Positions 1 through 8,300 of a DNA stretch of 18,515 nt are shown here, one piece after another. Each line of letters opens with the position of its first letter. The stretch's first letter is position 1. The notes under the pieces are model-generated. The model worked only from the letters and a program-made list of their open reading frames with translations, made no database searches and was not told where the DNA came from. The position numbers and the translations under genes were made by a program. Source of the stretch: DATDRM01 sp035291705 (GTDB lineage Bacteria; Chloroflexota; Anaerolineae; Anaerolineales; UBA4823); NCBI GenBank assembly GCA_035291705.1, contig DATDRM010000067.1, positions 1 to 18,515 on the forward strand. Direction: 5' to 3'.

Positions 1-412
1 TAGTGTTCGAAATCTCCAGGGTGACAAACCCTTCCCACTCGGGTTCGAAGGGGGTCACGTTGACGATAATGCCGCACCGGGCATAGGTCGACTTTCCCAC
101 ACAGATCGTTAATACTTTCCTGGGGATGCGAAAATATTCTACGGTACGCGCCAGGGCAAATGAGTTTGGGGGGATCACGCACACCTCTCCCTTGAAATCC
201 ACCATCGACTTTGGGTCGAAGTCTTTCGGGTCGACAATTGCCGAGAAGACATTCGTGAAGATTTTAAACTCGTCGGCCACGCGGATATCGTATCCATATG
301 AGGAAACACCGTATGAAATCACGCCGTTTCGCACCTGACTATCGGCGAAAGGCTCGATCATGCCAACTTCTTGCACCATCTTGCGGATCCAATGATCTGG
401 CTTAAGTCCCAT
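1..412 (-). CDS. dcd: dCTP deaminase, 3' end outside window
   Basis: Converts dCTP to dUTP plus ammonia in the cytoplasm, feeding dTTP synthesis. The 137 residues visible read as a classic Dcd N-terminus: SSYGYDIR at about 37-44, IPPNSFALART at 80-90, then GKSTYARCGIIVNVTPFEPE and VTLEISNT. Ser108 and Arg112 correspond to the E. coli Ser111/Arg115 pair, and Glu133 to the catalytic Glu138. Family members of this short type have roughly 170-195 residues, so about 40-55 C-terminal residues, including the nucleotide-binding tail, lie beyond the window edge. The start is fixed by a consensus AGGAGG Shine-Dalgarno six bases upstream (419-424). The gene lies 115 bp downstream of the CapA-family gene on the same strand. 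It may be read from the ftcD promoter, since I see no good promoter in that gap. Identification is very secure; the bifunctional dCTP deaminase/dUTPase variant cannot be excluded without the C-terminus. Confidence 0.95.
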   Translation of the reverse strand, partial: MGLKPDHWIRKMVQEVGMIEPFADSQVRNGVISYGVSSYGYDIRVADEFKIFTNVFSAIVDPKDFDPKSMVDFKGEVCVIPPNSFALARTVEYFRIPRKVLTICVGKSTYARCGIIVNVTPFEPEWEGFVTLEISNT

Positions 413-418
413 GATTTA

Positions 419-424
419 CCTCCT
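419..424 (-). promoter_or_regulatory. Consensus Shine-Dalgarno of dcd
   Basis: AGGAGG on the minus strand, six bases before the ATG at 412-410. It is the strongest ribosome site on this strand in the window and decides the dcd start. Confidence 0.85.
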
Positions 425-430
425 GTGTCT

Positions 431-524
431 TCCTTCATTCACCTCTACCATCCTTCATCCACCATCTATCATTCTTCCGCCTTCATCCTTCGCCTTCTGT
501 TCTTCTTCTTCCGTCGTTCATCCT
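431..524. repeat. Degenerate TTCATCC low-complexity tract
   Basis: The gap between the CapA-family stop codon and dcd is almost pure pyrimidine on the plus strand (purine on the mRNA-like minus strand). The heptamer TTCATCC occurs exactly at 454-460, 482-488 and 517-523, and with one mismatch at 434-440, embedded in CCTTC/CATC variants. It looks like an eroded simple repeat rather than a gene; no coding frame of interest or promoter is visible in it. Confidence 0.5.
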
Positions 525-527
525 CTA

Positions 528-2297
528 TCACCACCCGCTTGCCGCAAAAACTGTCTCCAGCAGCCGCATCCGTTCTTCCTCAGTCATCGGGCGCGAACGA
601 GCATAGTCTTCAAAAACGATTGTGATTAAATCCGTACCGATATACCGGCCATCATAAAAGACATGGCGATCGATGAAAGCATCGTCGCAAGCATTATCCG
701 TACAGTAATGATACTGGTCGAAAAACAGGTTGCCAAGCCCATAGTGGATGAATGCGCCTATAAGGAATTCCATCCCCTGGGGTTGGTGCGCCTGGCTACC
801 GCTAACAATTACCGCGCCAGCCTTCGCCGCGCTGCGGAAATCCTCCACCTGGTCGGGCTGCGCACGGAAATCATAGTATTCAAAGTGTTGGAAGGTGGCG
901 ATGACCAGGTAACCTTCCTCATGCAAGCGAGCGATCTCCTGAGTCATCCAATCAAAATCGCAAGCCACTGCCCCGGGTTGCGTCTCGCTGGCCGTGGCGT
1001 ATCCCCCTCCCTTGGCATTACAGCCAATAAAGGCCAGGCGGTTGCCGTTATGTTCCATCAGGCGCGCCTGGCGGGCATCTTTCCGGTCAGATCCACCCCC
1101 ATAATAAATCCAATCGCGTTCTTCATACATGTCGAGGGTATAGTACATGGCCTCTGGCCCCCAATCGCCAAAATGATCGCCGGTGAGCTCAACGATGTCG
1201 GTGCCAACCTCTTCCAAAAGACCGATGTAGTCAGGGTCACTGCAAAACACCAACCCGGCCTGGGTTGGGTTGGGTGGCGGGCACTCGGGGGTAAAGGGGA
1301 TCTCGTTGCTGATGTGAGTCAGGTCAGCATTGCGGAGCAATTCGCGGATATCCTGCGCTGGATAGGTAATCCCTTTCCGGTGCATGGAGAAGGCCGTCGC
1401 TCTCACCATTGCAGTCACACCAGTCAAGGCAACGGTGGTTAACCTGTCCGCATCGCGATTGCTGGCCGGCAAATCCCAAGCTGCGGCGTTTTCCCCTGTC
1501 TCCGCAGACAGGGTCGCTTCTATAAGGTTTGCGTCGCCATTCAATGAAATTGGTACGCTCAGAGGATAACTGGCGAGATCGAATTCCTTCCGCAGCGGGG
1601 ATTGCCCATCGACCTCCAGAACCTTCCAGCGCGGTTGCAAAGCCTCAAATGGCACGAGTGCCCAGGAAGGCTGGTGATCCCAGGCGTAATCGACCAGTTC
1701 ATTCGCTGGCAAGGCTCTGGTTGCCTCAGGTGCAGGTTCTCCCCACCAGGCGGAAAATACCCCATAGGTGCTATCGTCCACCAACAATGGCTCGCCGCTG
1801 AATGGCCCTGCCAGCTCTCCTCGCCACGAACGCTTGAGCGCCTGGACAGATAGGCCGTCTGGGATAGTCGGGAAGGGAGCCACCAGGGCGAATACCCACC
1901 GGCTGACCCGCTGCTCGTCACCCACCTCGAGCCTCAGTGAGGCTTGCCCGGGTGCATCCACCAGGGTTAAGTTATCCGGAAAGGTGAGGCTTTCTTGCAG
2001 TACGGTGGGTAAAAAGGGAGCGACCCACATGGTCACAAGCGCGGCGGTGGGCGGATTTGGGGTAGGTGTAACCGGGATTGCCGGCGCTTCACTCGCCGGG
2101 ATTGTTGCCAGGGTGGGAGGCAGAGGCTGGAAAGGGGTTCGTGTGACAGTTGGCAGCAACCCAGGGGTTGTGAGCGCAGGGTTATCGCTCAAAGAAAAAG
2201 GCGTAGCGCCTGCGCACGCAGTAACGTAAAGGCTCAGAAGCAATAACACCGCCGGAACGGGTGGGGAACGCCGGGAGGATGCCGGGAAGGACCTCAT
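528..2297 (-). CDS. CapA-family (PGA_cap) lipoprotein, divergent metal motifs
   Basis: A 589-residue secreted lipoprotein. Residues 14-28 form a signal peptide with lipobox VTAC (Cys28), followed by a Thr/Pro-rich spacer (about 40-85), a poorly recognised domain (about 85-265) and a CapA/PGA_cap domain (about 286-565). Family signatures are ADLTHISNEIPF (324-335), LTGDHFGDWG (371-380), TFQHFEYYD (468-476), VSGSQAHQPQG (498-508) and HYGLGNLFFDQ (518-528). CapA proteins have a calcineurin-like phosphoesterase fold and some act in poly-gamma-glutamate or capsule production; the substrate here is unknown. Several metal-ligand positions are altered: TGVTAMV replaces the usual TGDxML, and GSQAH replaces GSHPH. 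The enzyme may therefore be modified or inactive. The ATG overlaps the ftcD stop as ATGA, with GGGGAGG 12 bases upstream, so translation is probably coupled. No capsule synthase genes (capB/capC) are nearby. Confidence 0.88.
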   Translation of the reverse strand: MRSFPASSRRSPPVPAVLLLLSLYVTACAGATPFSLSDNPALTTPGLLPTVTRTPFQPLPPTLATIPASEAPAIPVTPTPNPPTAALVTMWVAPFLPTVLQESLTFPDNLTLVDAPGQASLRLEVGDEQRVSRWVFALVAPFPTIPDGLSVQALKRSWRGELAGPFSGEPLLVDDSTYGVFSAWWGEPAPEATRALPANELVDYAWDHQPSWALVPFEALQPRWKVLEVDGQSPLRKEFDLASYPLSVPISLNGDANLIEATLSAETGENAAAWDLPASNRDADRLTTVALTGVTAMVRATAFSMHRKGITYPAQDIRELLRNADLTHISNEIPFTPECPPPNPTQAGLVFCSDPDYIGLLEEVGTDIVELTGDHFGDWGPEAMYYTLDMYEERDWIYYGGGSDRKDARQARLMEHNGNRLAFIGCNAKGGGYATASETQPGAVACDFDWMTQEIARLHEEGYLVIATFQHFEYYDFRAQPDQVEDFRSAAKAGAVIVSGSQAHQPQGMEFLIGAFIHYGLGNLFFDQYHYCTDNACDDAFIDRHVFYDGRYIGTDLITIVFEDYARSRPMTEEERMRLLETVFAASGW

Positions 2298-3868
2298 TCT
2301 AAGGAAAAGCCTCCCCGGGCGGTGATTTCTGAGTGTATCCGCCCTTGCAGGTCCCCCGCGACTTCCTCCAGAGCCTTGAGTCTACCAATCATCTGCTGGG
2401 CGAGGACCTGGTCCTGCAAGCCGGCGGCGTTGGTGCGTACGTTCAATCCGGCCCCACTCAGGGCAGCAGCTGCCAATGCCCCGGCTGTACCGGCGTCGCT
2501 GATCGCATTCTGGTTTCCGTGGGCAACTACCTGGAGGATCAGTTCCAGCACCTTGACACACATCTCCGCCACCTTCAGGGGCACCTGTGCCGCCTGCAGG
2601 GTGGAGGCCTCGATCTCTCCGGCGCGGGTGGCTTCTTCGCCTGGGGTGGTTTTGGGCAGACGGAAAGCCGCTATCACCGCCTCGTAAGCGGCTGCGTCTT
2701 CGTCTACAGCCCGGGTCAGTTCGGCGCGCAGCGCTTCCGCCCGCTCCAGGATCGTTTGCATCTCCCCCTCCACGGCAGCGTATTTTTTCTTCCCGACGGT
2801 CAGACGGGCGACCATCGCCGCCAGGGCGGCCGCCATGGCGGCTGCGTAAGCGGACGCCGATCCCCCGCCGGGAGCCGGCCGGCCGCCAGCCAGGGCTTCC
2901 AAAAAGTCTTCCCCGCTTTGTTGGCTGGTGTCGGCTGCCAGCTGCTCGCCACGGGTTTCAGCAGCCCCCTGCGCAGGAAGAAATAACCGCCGCTCCAGGA
3001 CTTGCTCCGCCTCAAACTGGTCCAGCTGCAGGTACCAGACAGCTGCCTCGATCAGGGCATCCTGAGGGATCAGGCCGACCAGTTCACTATGCTGGATTGC
3101 CACCCCATAACGGGCGGCTTCCCGTCGGATCAGCTCTACGACACGCGCCAGGGGCGTCTTGTGGAAATTGGTCAAATTCATCGAGACCTGAGCGCGCCCA
3201 TCCACCAACAAGCCGAGCGCCTTGACAAAGCGTAGGCCGCCGGAGGAGTGGCGCACGGCCTTGGCGATTTTCTCGGCGATGGACACATCATCGCTGGTCA
3301 GGTATACATTGAAGGCGATCAGGAAGGGCCGTGCGCCAATGACGGTCGCCCCCGCTGGGCCGAGCTGCGCCGGGCCAAAATCTGGCGCCCGTTCAGGTTG
3401 GGTGACGATCTCTGTTTTCAAGGCCTCGTATTGGCCACGGCGGATGTTTTCCAGGTTCTGTCGCTCCGGGCGGGTGGCGGCTTGCTCATACAGGTAAACG
3501 GGGATGCCCAATTCGTTCCCTACCCTCGACCCCACCCGGCGGGCGATCTCCACGCAATCTTGCATGCTCACACCGGATATGGGCACAAAGGGCACCACGT
3601 CGGTCGCCCCGATGCGTGGGTGCTCGCCAGTGTGCTGGTTGAGGTCAATCAGCTCGGCTGCTCGGGCGATCCCTCGGAAGGCGGCCTCCTCCACTGCCTG
3701 TGGAGGGCCGACGAAGGTGATCACTGTCCGATTGTGATCCAGATCGGAATGGCGATCCAGCACGCGCACTTCAGCTACACTGCTGATCGCCGCAAGGATC
3801 GCTTCCACCACCTCCGCGCGGCGGGCTTCCGAAAAGTTTGGGACGCATTCGATGATCGGTGTAGACAT
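2294..3868 (-). CDS. ftcD: Bifunctional glutamate formimidoyltransferase / formimino-THF cyclodeaminase
   Basis: Last steps of histidine degradation: moves the formimino group of N-formimino-L-glutamate to tetrahydrofolate, then releases ammonia to give 5,10-methenyl-THF; cytoplasmic. The 524 residues contain formiminotransferase N- and C-subdomains (about 3-178 and 179-298) with CVPNFSE at 8-14 and HTGEHPRIGATDVVPFVP at 79-96. His83 corresponds to the catalytic His82 of mammalian FTCD. A linker of about 20 residues follows, then the cyclodeaminase domain (321-520) with LAGGRPAPGGGSASA at 326-340 and GNQNAISDAGTAGA at 451-464. Length and domain order match the mammalian fused enzyme (about 540 residues); many bacteria have the halves as separate genes. 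No other hut gene is visible. The ATG at 3868-3866 gives the conserved N-terminus directly, though its Shine-Dalgarno is weak. It is the first gene of a likely ftcD-capA-like-dcd transcription unit. Confidence 0.95.
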   Translation of the reverse strand: MSTPIIECVPNFSEARRAEVVEAILAAISSVAEVRVLDRHSDLDHNRTVITFVGPPQAVEEAAFRGIARAAELIDLNQHTGEHPRIGATDVVPFVPISGVSMQDCVEIARRVGSRVGNELGIPVYLYEQAATRPERQNLENIRRGQYEALKTEIVTQPERAPDFGPAQLGPAGATVIGARPFLIAFNVYLTSDDVSIAEKIAKAVRHSSGGLRFVKALGLLVDGRAQVSMNLTNFHKTPLARVVELIRREAARYGVAIQHSELVGLIPQDALIEAAVWYLQLDQFEAEQVLERRLFLPAQGAAETRGEQLAADTSQQSGEDFLEALAGGRPAPGGGSASAYAAAMAAALAAMVARLTVGKKKYAAVEGEMQTILERAEALRAELTRAVDEDAAAYEAVIAAFRLPKTTPGEEATRAGEIEASTLQAAQVPLKVAEMCVKVLELILQVVAHGNQNAISDAGTAGALAAAALSGAGLNVRTNAAGLQDQVLAQQMIGRLKALEEVAGDLQGRIHSEITARGGFSLE

Positions 3869-3963
3869 AGCTTCTAAAGGTCAAGTAGCCGGTTGTTGGT
3901 TCGCTCTCAGGACGCAGAAAAGCCAGGGAGAAGATAAACTCAGCGCCTCCGCAACAAGGTGCA

Positions 3964-3991
3964 ATTATACTCTTGGTTTTCTAACAAGAAA
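3964..3991 (-). promoter_or_regulatory. Candidate ftcD promoter (good -10, poor -35)
   Basis: A perfect TATAAT lies on the minus strand at 3969-3964. The best -35 is only TTTCTT (3991-3986) at 16 bp spacing, and it overlaps the stem-loop that ends the preceding gene. Transcription would start near 3957, leaving a leader of about 90 bases before ftcD. Only the -10 is convincing. Confidence 0.4.
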
Positions 3992-4024
3992 CCGGGTTTC
4001 TGGATATTAAGAAACCCGGTTCCT
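3987..4024 (-). terminator. Stem-loop downstream of cohesin operon; paired 15-bp palindromes
   Basis: AACCGGGTTTCT (3990-4001) pairs perfectly with AGAAACCCGGTT (4010-4021) across an 8-base loop, starting 24 bases beyond the stop codon of the minus-strand gene at 4046. On that strand the stem is followed by TCTTGTTAG, a modest T-rich tail, so an intrinsic terminator is plausible. The left arm is itself part of a 15-bp near-perfect palindrome AGAAACCGGGTTTCT (3987-4001). The right arm is a second copy with a mismatch, AGAAACCCGGTTCCT (4010-4024). That symmetry is also what a dispersed palindromic repeat would show. Confidence 0.65.
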
Positions 4025-4045
4025 TTCTGTCGCTTAAATTCATTC

Positions 4046-5284
4046 TTACCGGCATACCTCCAGAGATACATCGTCCACATACATCGCCGAGACATCCCCC
4101 AAGCCGGTGTTATACGTGCCGAATTCTAGCTGGATAGTCCATCCGGCATAACTGCTCAAGTCAAATACTTTTTCTTTCCAGGCGCGGGCGTTGCCAAGTT
4201 CGTTAAATAACACATCGATTAAGTTGTCTGAGCTGTCCAGGATCAGGATGTATTGGAAGTCGCTCGAGAACGGCTCATTGCCAAAGGGCACGCCCAGGGT
4301 TAGCCTGGGGAGCGTGTGGGGCGCATAGACATCCTCACTGATCTGGTAGATCCACAGGGTTAACTCCGCGCTGTCTGCATTGCTGGGGAAGGTCACCATT
4401 TGACGGGCGCTCGAGTAGCTGTAGATATTCTCCCGGGTCTTGATGATGCCGGTACGCATCGAGCGGTTACCATTGTGGGCCTGCTCTTCGGAGTACTCAG
4501 CCCAGTACTCGGTATTCATGATCTCCCAGTCTGAATTCTTTTCAAACCCACCGTTTCCAATCAGGTCAGGGCAACCAGGCGGGGTATTGGTGGGAGTCGG
4601 GGAGACCGTGCCGGTCGGGGTGACGGTGGCTGACGGGCTTGGAGTTATCGAAGGTATAATCAGGAAATTCCGCAGAACGACCGGGAGATACTGCCAGGGA
4701 GTCAGCGTGGGGGCCACCTCCTCACCAATCTGAACAGAACCATCTATGGTTGAGCCGGGTACGCTTTGCCCCTGGTTATCGCCGAACGAAGGCGGTGGGC
4801 TATCCTGAGAAAAACCGACCCTGGCCTCGGTTGGGCTGGAGGGGTTCTTGGTGCGCAAGATGACAGATAGCACCACACTGTTCGGCAGGGAAGCCAGGGG
4901 GACTACCGGATCCATAATAAAGCATTTTAACTCCCCGTTTACGTCCGCTGTATCCGGTGTGCAGGATCCCACGAAGTCAGGCGGCAAGTTGAAGACGATT
5001 GAGTTTGGCACGCTGGAGTCATAGCTCAGCCAGGTCTCGTCGTAGTCTATCCCAAACACCGCGCTTGAGATCTGGGAGCCGTTCGCAGCGAACTGGACCG
5101 GGATGGTCACCGTGCTGTTAGGCTCGGCCGGGATCTTCAAAGGGATCGAGAGCGAAGGGCCAGCCAGCTGAGCAGCCAGGCCAGCCTGGATGCGCGGGCC
5201 GATCCCAAACACAATCCCTATCGTCCCGAACAGCAGGCTGGCGATCAGAACAGATACGCTCAATTTGGACATTCTTGTATGCAT
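4046..5284 (-). CDS. Secreted cohesin-domain protein with C-terminal beta-sandwich-like domain
   Basis: A 412-residue protein of unknown function. Residues 6-30 are a signal peptide or N-terminal membrane segment. A cohesin-like domain (about 44-188) shares a clear pattern with the two cohesin-like domains of the upstream gene: SIVFNLPPDF (95-104), DVNGELK (114-120), ARVGFS (154-159), SFGD and STIDGSVQI. It is followed by WQYLPVVLRN (197-206), a Ser/Thr/Pro linker (211-236), and a C-terminal domain starting NGGFEKNSDWEI (243-254) and ending MYVDDVSLEVCR. That ending is typical of carbohydrate-binding or MAM-like jelly rolls; this is a pattern-level resemblance only. The gene starts 17 bp after the stop of the dockerin/cohesin gene, so the two are almost certainly co-transcribed. 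The start is uncertain: ATG 5284 or in-frame ATG 5272, both with weak ribosome sites and the same secreted product. A natural role is binding the dockerin of its neighbour at the cell surface. Confidence 0.85.
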   Translation of the reverse strand: MHTRMSKLSVSVLIASLLFGTIGIVFGIGPRIQAGLAAQLAGPSLSIPLKIPAEPNSTVTIPVQFAANGSQISSAVFGIDYDETWLSYDSSVPNSIVFNLPPDFVGSCTPDTADVNGELKCFIMDPVVPLASLPNSVVLSVILRTKNPSSPTEARVGFSQDSPPPSFGDNQGQSVPGSTIDGSVQIGEEVAPTLTPWQYLPVVLRNFLIIPSITPSPSATVTPTGTVSPTPTNTPPGCPDLIGNGGFEKNSDWEIMNTEYWAEYSEEQAHNGNRSMRTGIIKTRENIYSYSSARQMVTFPSNADSAELTLWIYQISEDVYAPHTLPRLTLGVPFGNEPFSSDFQYILILDSSDNLIDVLFNELGNARAWKEKVFDLSSYAGWTIQLEFGTYNTGLGDVSAMYVDDVSLEVCR

Positions 5285-5301
5285 GAGTTTCTCACGGTGA
5301 A

Positions 5302-8300
5302 CTAACGCTTATAAATCGTGACGGGTAAAAAGACCAGGTTGTCAGCCTCGCCGGCGATCAACATGGACCCATCCACAGCCACCCCATCCAGGCTCATGCC
5401 GGCAGGGCTGCCGAAAGAGGCGTGTGGATCGAGAGACGATTTGACTTCCGCCAGGAACGTACCCTGTGGCCGGCCAGCGACCAAGCCGATCGTCAAGATG
5501 TTGCCGGCCGGCAGGGAGGCCTGTGGCATTCCCAGGTGGTAGACGACCACATCCAGTTCACCGTCGGTGTCTGCAGGATCGTATTGGGCAGTTGCCAGGA
5601 AACCATCCGGCAGGTTGAAGTCGATGGCATCAGGCAACCCATCCCCGTTCACATCGGAAGGATTGAACGATATCCAGGATTGATCGAAGTCCACCGAGAA
5701 CACCAGGCTAGCGACTTCCTGGCCTTGCGGATCGAAGGCGATAGGCAAAGCCGCTCGTCCACCAGGCCAGATTGGCACGCTGGCTGGGATGATCAGGGAG
5801 ATGAGTTTGCCTTCCCCGCTCGAGCCTCCACCTAAGAGATTCACTTTGAGCGGGTCTGGTCCACCCATGCAAGCAGCCGAGCCGCCTCCGTAAATGATTA
5901 ACACCGTGCAGGAGAGGTCACCGGCATCTACCACGATATCCTGGTTCGGGTTGCAACCCACCGGGTTTCCATCGAAAGTCCCGCCAGGCGTATCATTGGG
6001 CAGTGAGCCGTCGCCGTCGAAGATTTCCAGTACCAGACCGCTCAAATCACCGGCATCGACTAGGCCATCCCCATTGCAGTCGCCTAATAGCCCAGCCAGG
6101 ATGTGGACAAAGCCGTCTAAGGTATAGCCAAGGATGCTCAGGCCGTTGCTGCCGAACGATGCAGCCGGATCAGTGGAGAAACCAACCCGCGCCAGATATG
6201 GTGAGGGGGAAGAGGCGCAAGCTGACTTAACCTCCAGCTTGACCGTAACGATAGTCGCATTCGGGATCGGAGTCAGCGGTGCGGCCGGGTCATAAATTGA
6301 GATGTCCAATTCGCCATTCGCGTCGCCCGGGGTGAACGTCCAGCTGGTGATGAAACTGGCAGGCAGGTTGAAAACGATGGCGTTCGGTAACCCTGGATTG
6401 AAGCGCAGACAACTCTGGTCGTAGTCCATGGAGAAGGTGGTTGTATCGATCGCCATCCCATTCCCATCGAAGATCACCGGCACTGAGACCGTCGAGCCGA
6501 TGCTGCCCGGGATATTGCCGGGGATGCTCAGGAAGATCGGAATATTTCGCTGGCTGTTGTAGGCGAACACGTCCCAGACGCTGTTGGTATCGTTGGTCAC
6601 TAAGTTCGTAGCTTCGGAGACGAAGGCCACATGATCGCCATCTTGCGAGATAACCGGCGCAAAGGACCAGTCATTTGGTTCACCTTGGTTGTAACTCAGC
6701 GAGATGCGCTGGGTCAGGCCAAAGTCGTACACGCCGGATAGCGCCAATGTGCGGTCGTGGACGAAAATGTCCCGCCGGGCGTTCAAGTCCGGCAGATGGA
6801 CATCCAGGTTATTAGCGTCCGAGGCAAAGGTGATAATCCGTCCGTCTCTAGAGATCGAGGGGGAATAGGAATCGCCGTTAAGCGCTTCTGCGCCGAAGAA
6901 ATTGACCGATACCCGGCTATTAGTCCCTATCACCCGGTCGTAGACGAAGATATCGGCATCATAGTCGCCGATGGCTTCGACCAGGTCCAGGCTGTACGCC
7001 CGCGAAGCGAAAGCAACGTAGCGGCTGTTGCCAGAGATGAATGGCGTGTAGGAATCCCCTAGATCGCCGGATGCAGAAGCCGAGACCAATATTGGTCCGC
7101 TGCCGCAGTCGACAAAGACATCAGATAGGGTCCCGTTTAGGTCACTAGTGACCAGATTGTCAGCAAAAGAGGCGTATGCGACACAAACTCCGTTGTTGGA
7201 GATGGTCGGAGTGAACGAATCGCCGTTAGACTGCGGGTTGCCGGTGCTGGGGTGAGGAATGAACCTGTAGGTCTGGTTGGTGACCATATTCCGCCGGAAA
7301 ATATCGGCTGAGATGTTCGTATCTCCGTTGACCAGATCAGTCGCCTCGGAGCGGAAGACCACCAGGTTAGTCGAGCCAGCGATAAACGGGTGATCGGATG
7401 GCCCATTGCCCTCTTGTGCGAAAGTTCCATTTCTAGCCGAGACGAGTCTGATCGCATTGTTTTGCCGATCATAGCGGAAGACATCCCGGACGCCGTTATT
7501 GTCATCCTGTATCAGGTTGTTGGCGTCCGAGCTGAAGACGATAAAGCTCGCATCCGGTGAGATTGCGACCTCCCAGGAGTCGTCGTTAGCCTGCGCCCCA
7601 TTGAAAGCCAGGGAGATGCGCGTCGTCTCGACAAAGCCGGGCTCATCGTACAGGCCGTCGCCATCTTTATCACGGTCGCGCAGGAATACATCCCGGTGAC
7701 CATTGGTGTCGCCGTCCACCAGGGTGCTGGCCTCGGAGGAGAAGGCCACATACCGCCCATCCTCGGAGATGCCTACGCTGTACATCTCAAAATCTAAGCC
7801 AGAGGAGGCATTGCCCTGGGTGTCATCGGTGTGCAGCGAAATGCGCTTGATGAGCCCGCCTCTGCACTGGGGGAAGCTGAACCAACCAATGGCGGTACGC
7901 CATTCTGTCCCAGCAGAGTTCGCATCGTAGTACATGTTGGTATACCAAAAGACACACTCGTCCAACGGATCGACAGACATTTGGCTCTGCCGCCCCCACG
8001 GGCCGTCGGGAATGCCGTCGCCGTCATACTGCGAGCCATCATAAGGCGGGAAACCTCCCACCCGAAAGAGCCTCTCGGTCTGGGGCAGTTTGTTCAGAAG
8101 GTCGCTGCGCAGACGGCCAGCATAGCGGATTTTAGGGTTAATGGATGGGCTGGAGGCGCTGTAGCCAAGCGCCATGTTCCCCACCCGATCGACCGCCAGG
8201 CTGCCCAGCCAGCGGAAGTCATTATTCGGCTGGTGCGTACCTTCCTGGTAGATATAAGGCGCGTCGTTAAGGGGGGCGCGAATCTCGTACCAGCGCACAC

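Noticed and set aside
663..1442. 259-codon open frame on the plus strand
   Set aside because: It lies wholly antisense to the CapA-family domain, whose conserved motifs explain the DNA; the antisense product has no recognisable motif.
1768..2229. 153-codon Gly/Val/Ser-rich frame on the plus strand
   Set aside because: Antisense to the Thr/Pro-rich spacer and N-terminal domain of the CapA-family lipoprotein; composition reflects that bias.
3248..3877. 209-codon open frame on the plus strand
   Set aside because: Antisense shadow of ftcD, which is unmistakable on the minus strand.
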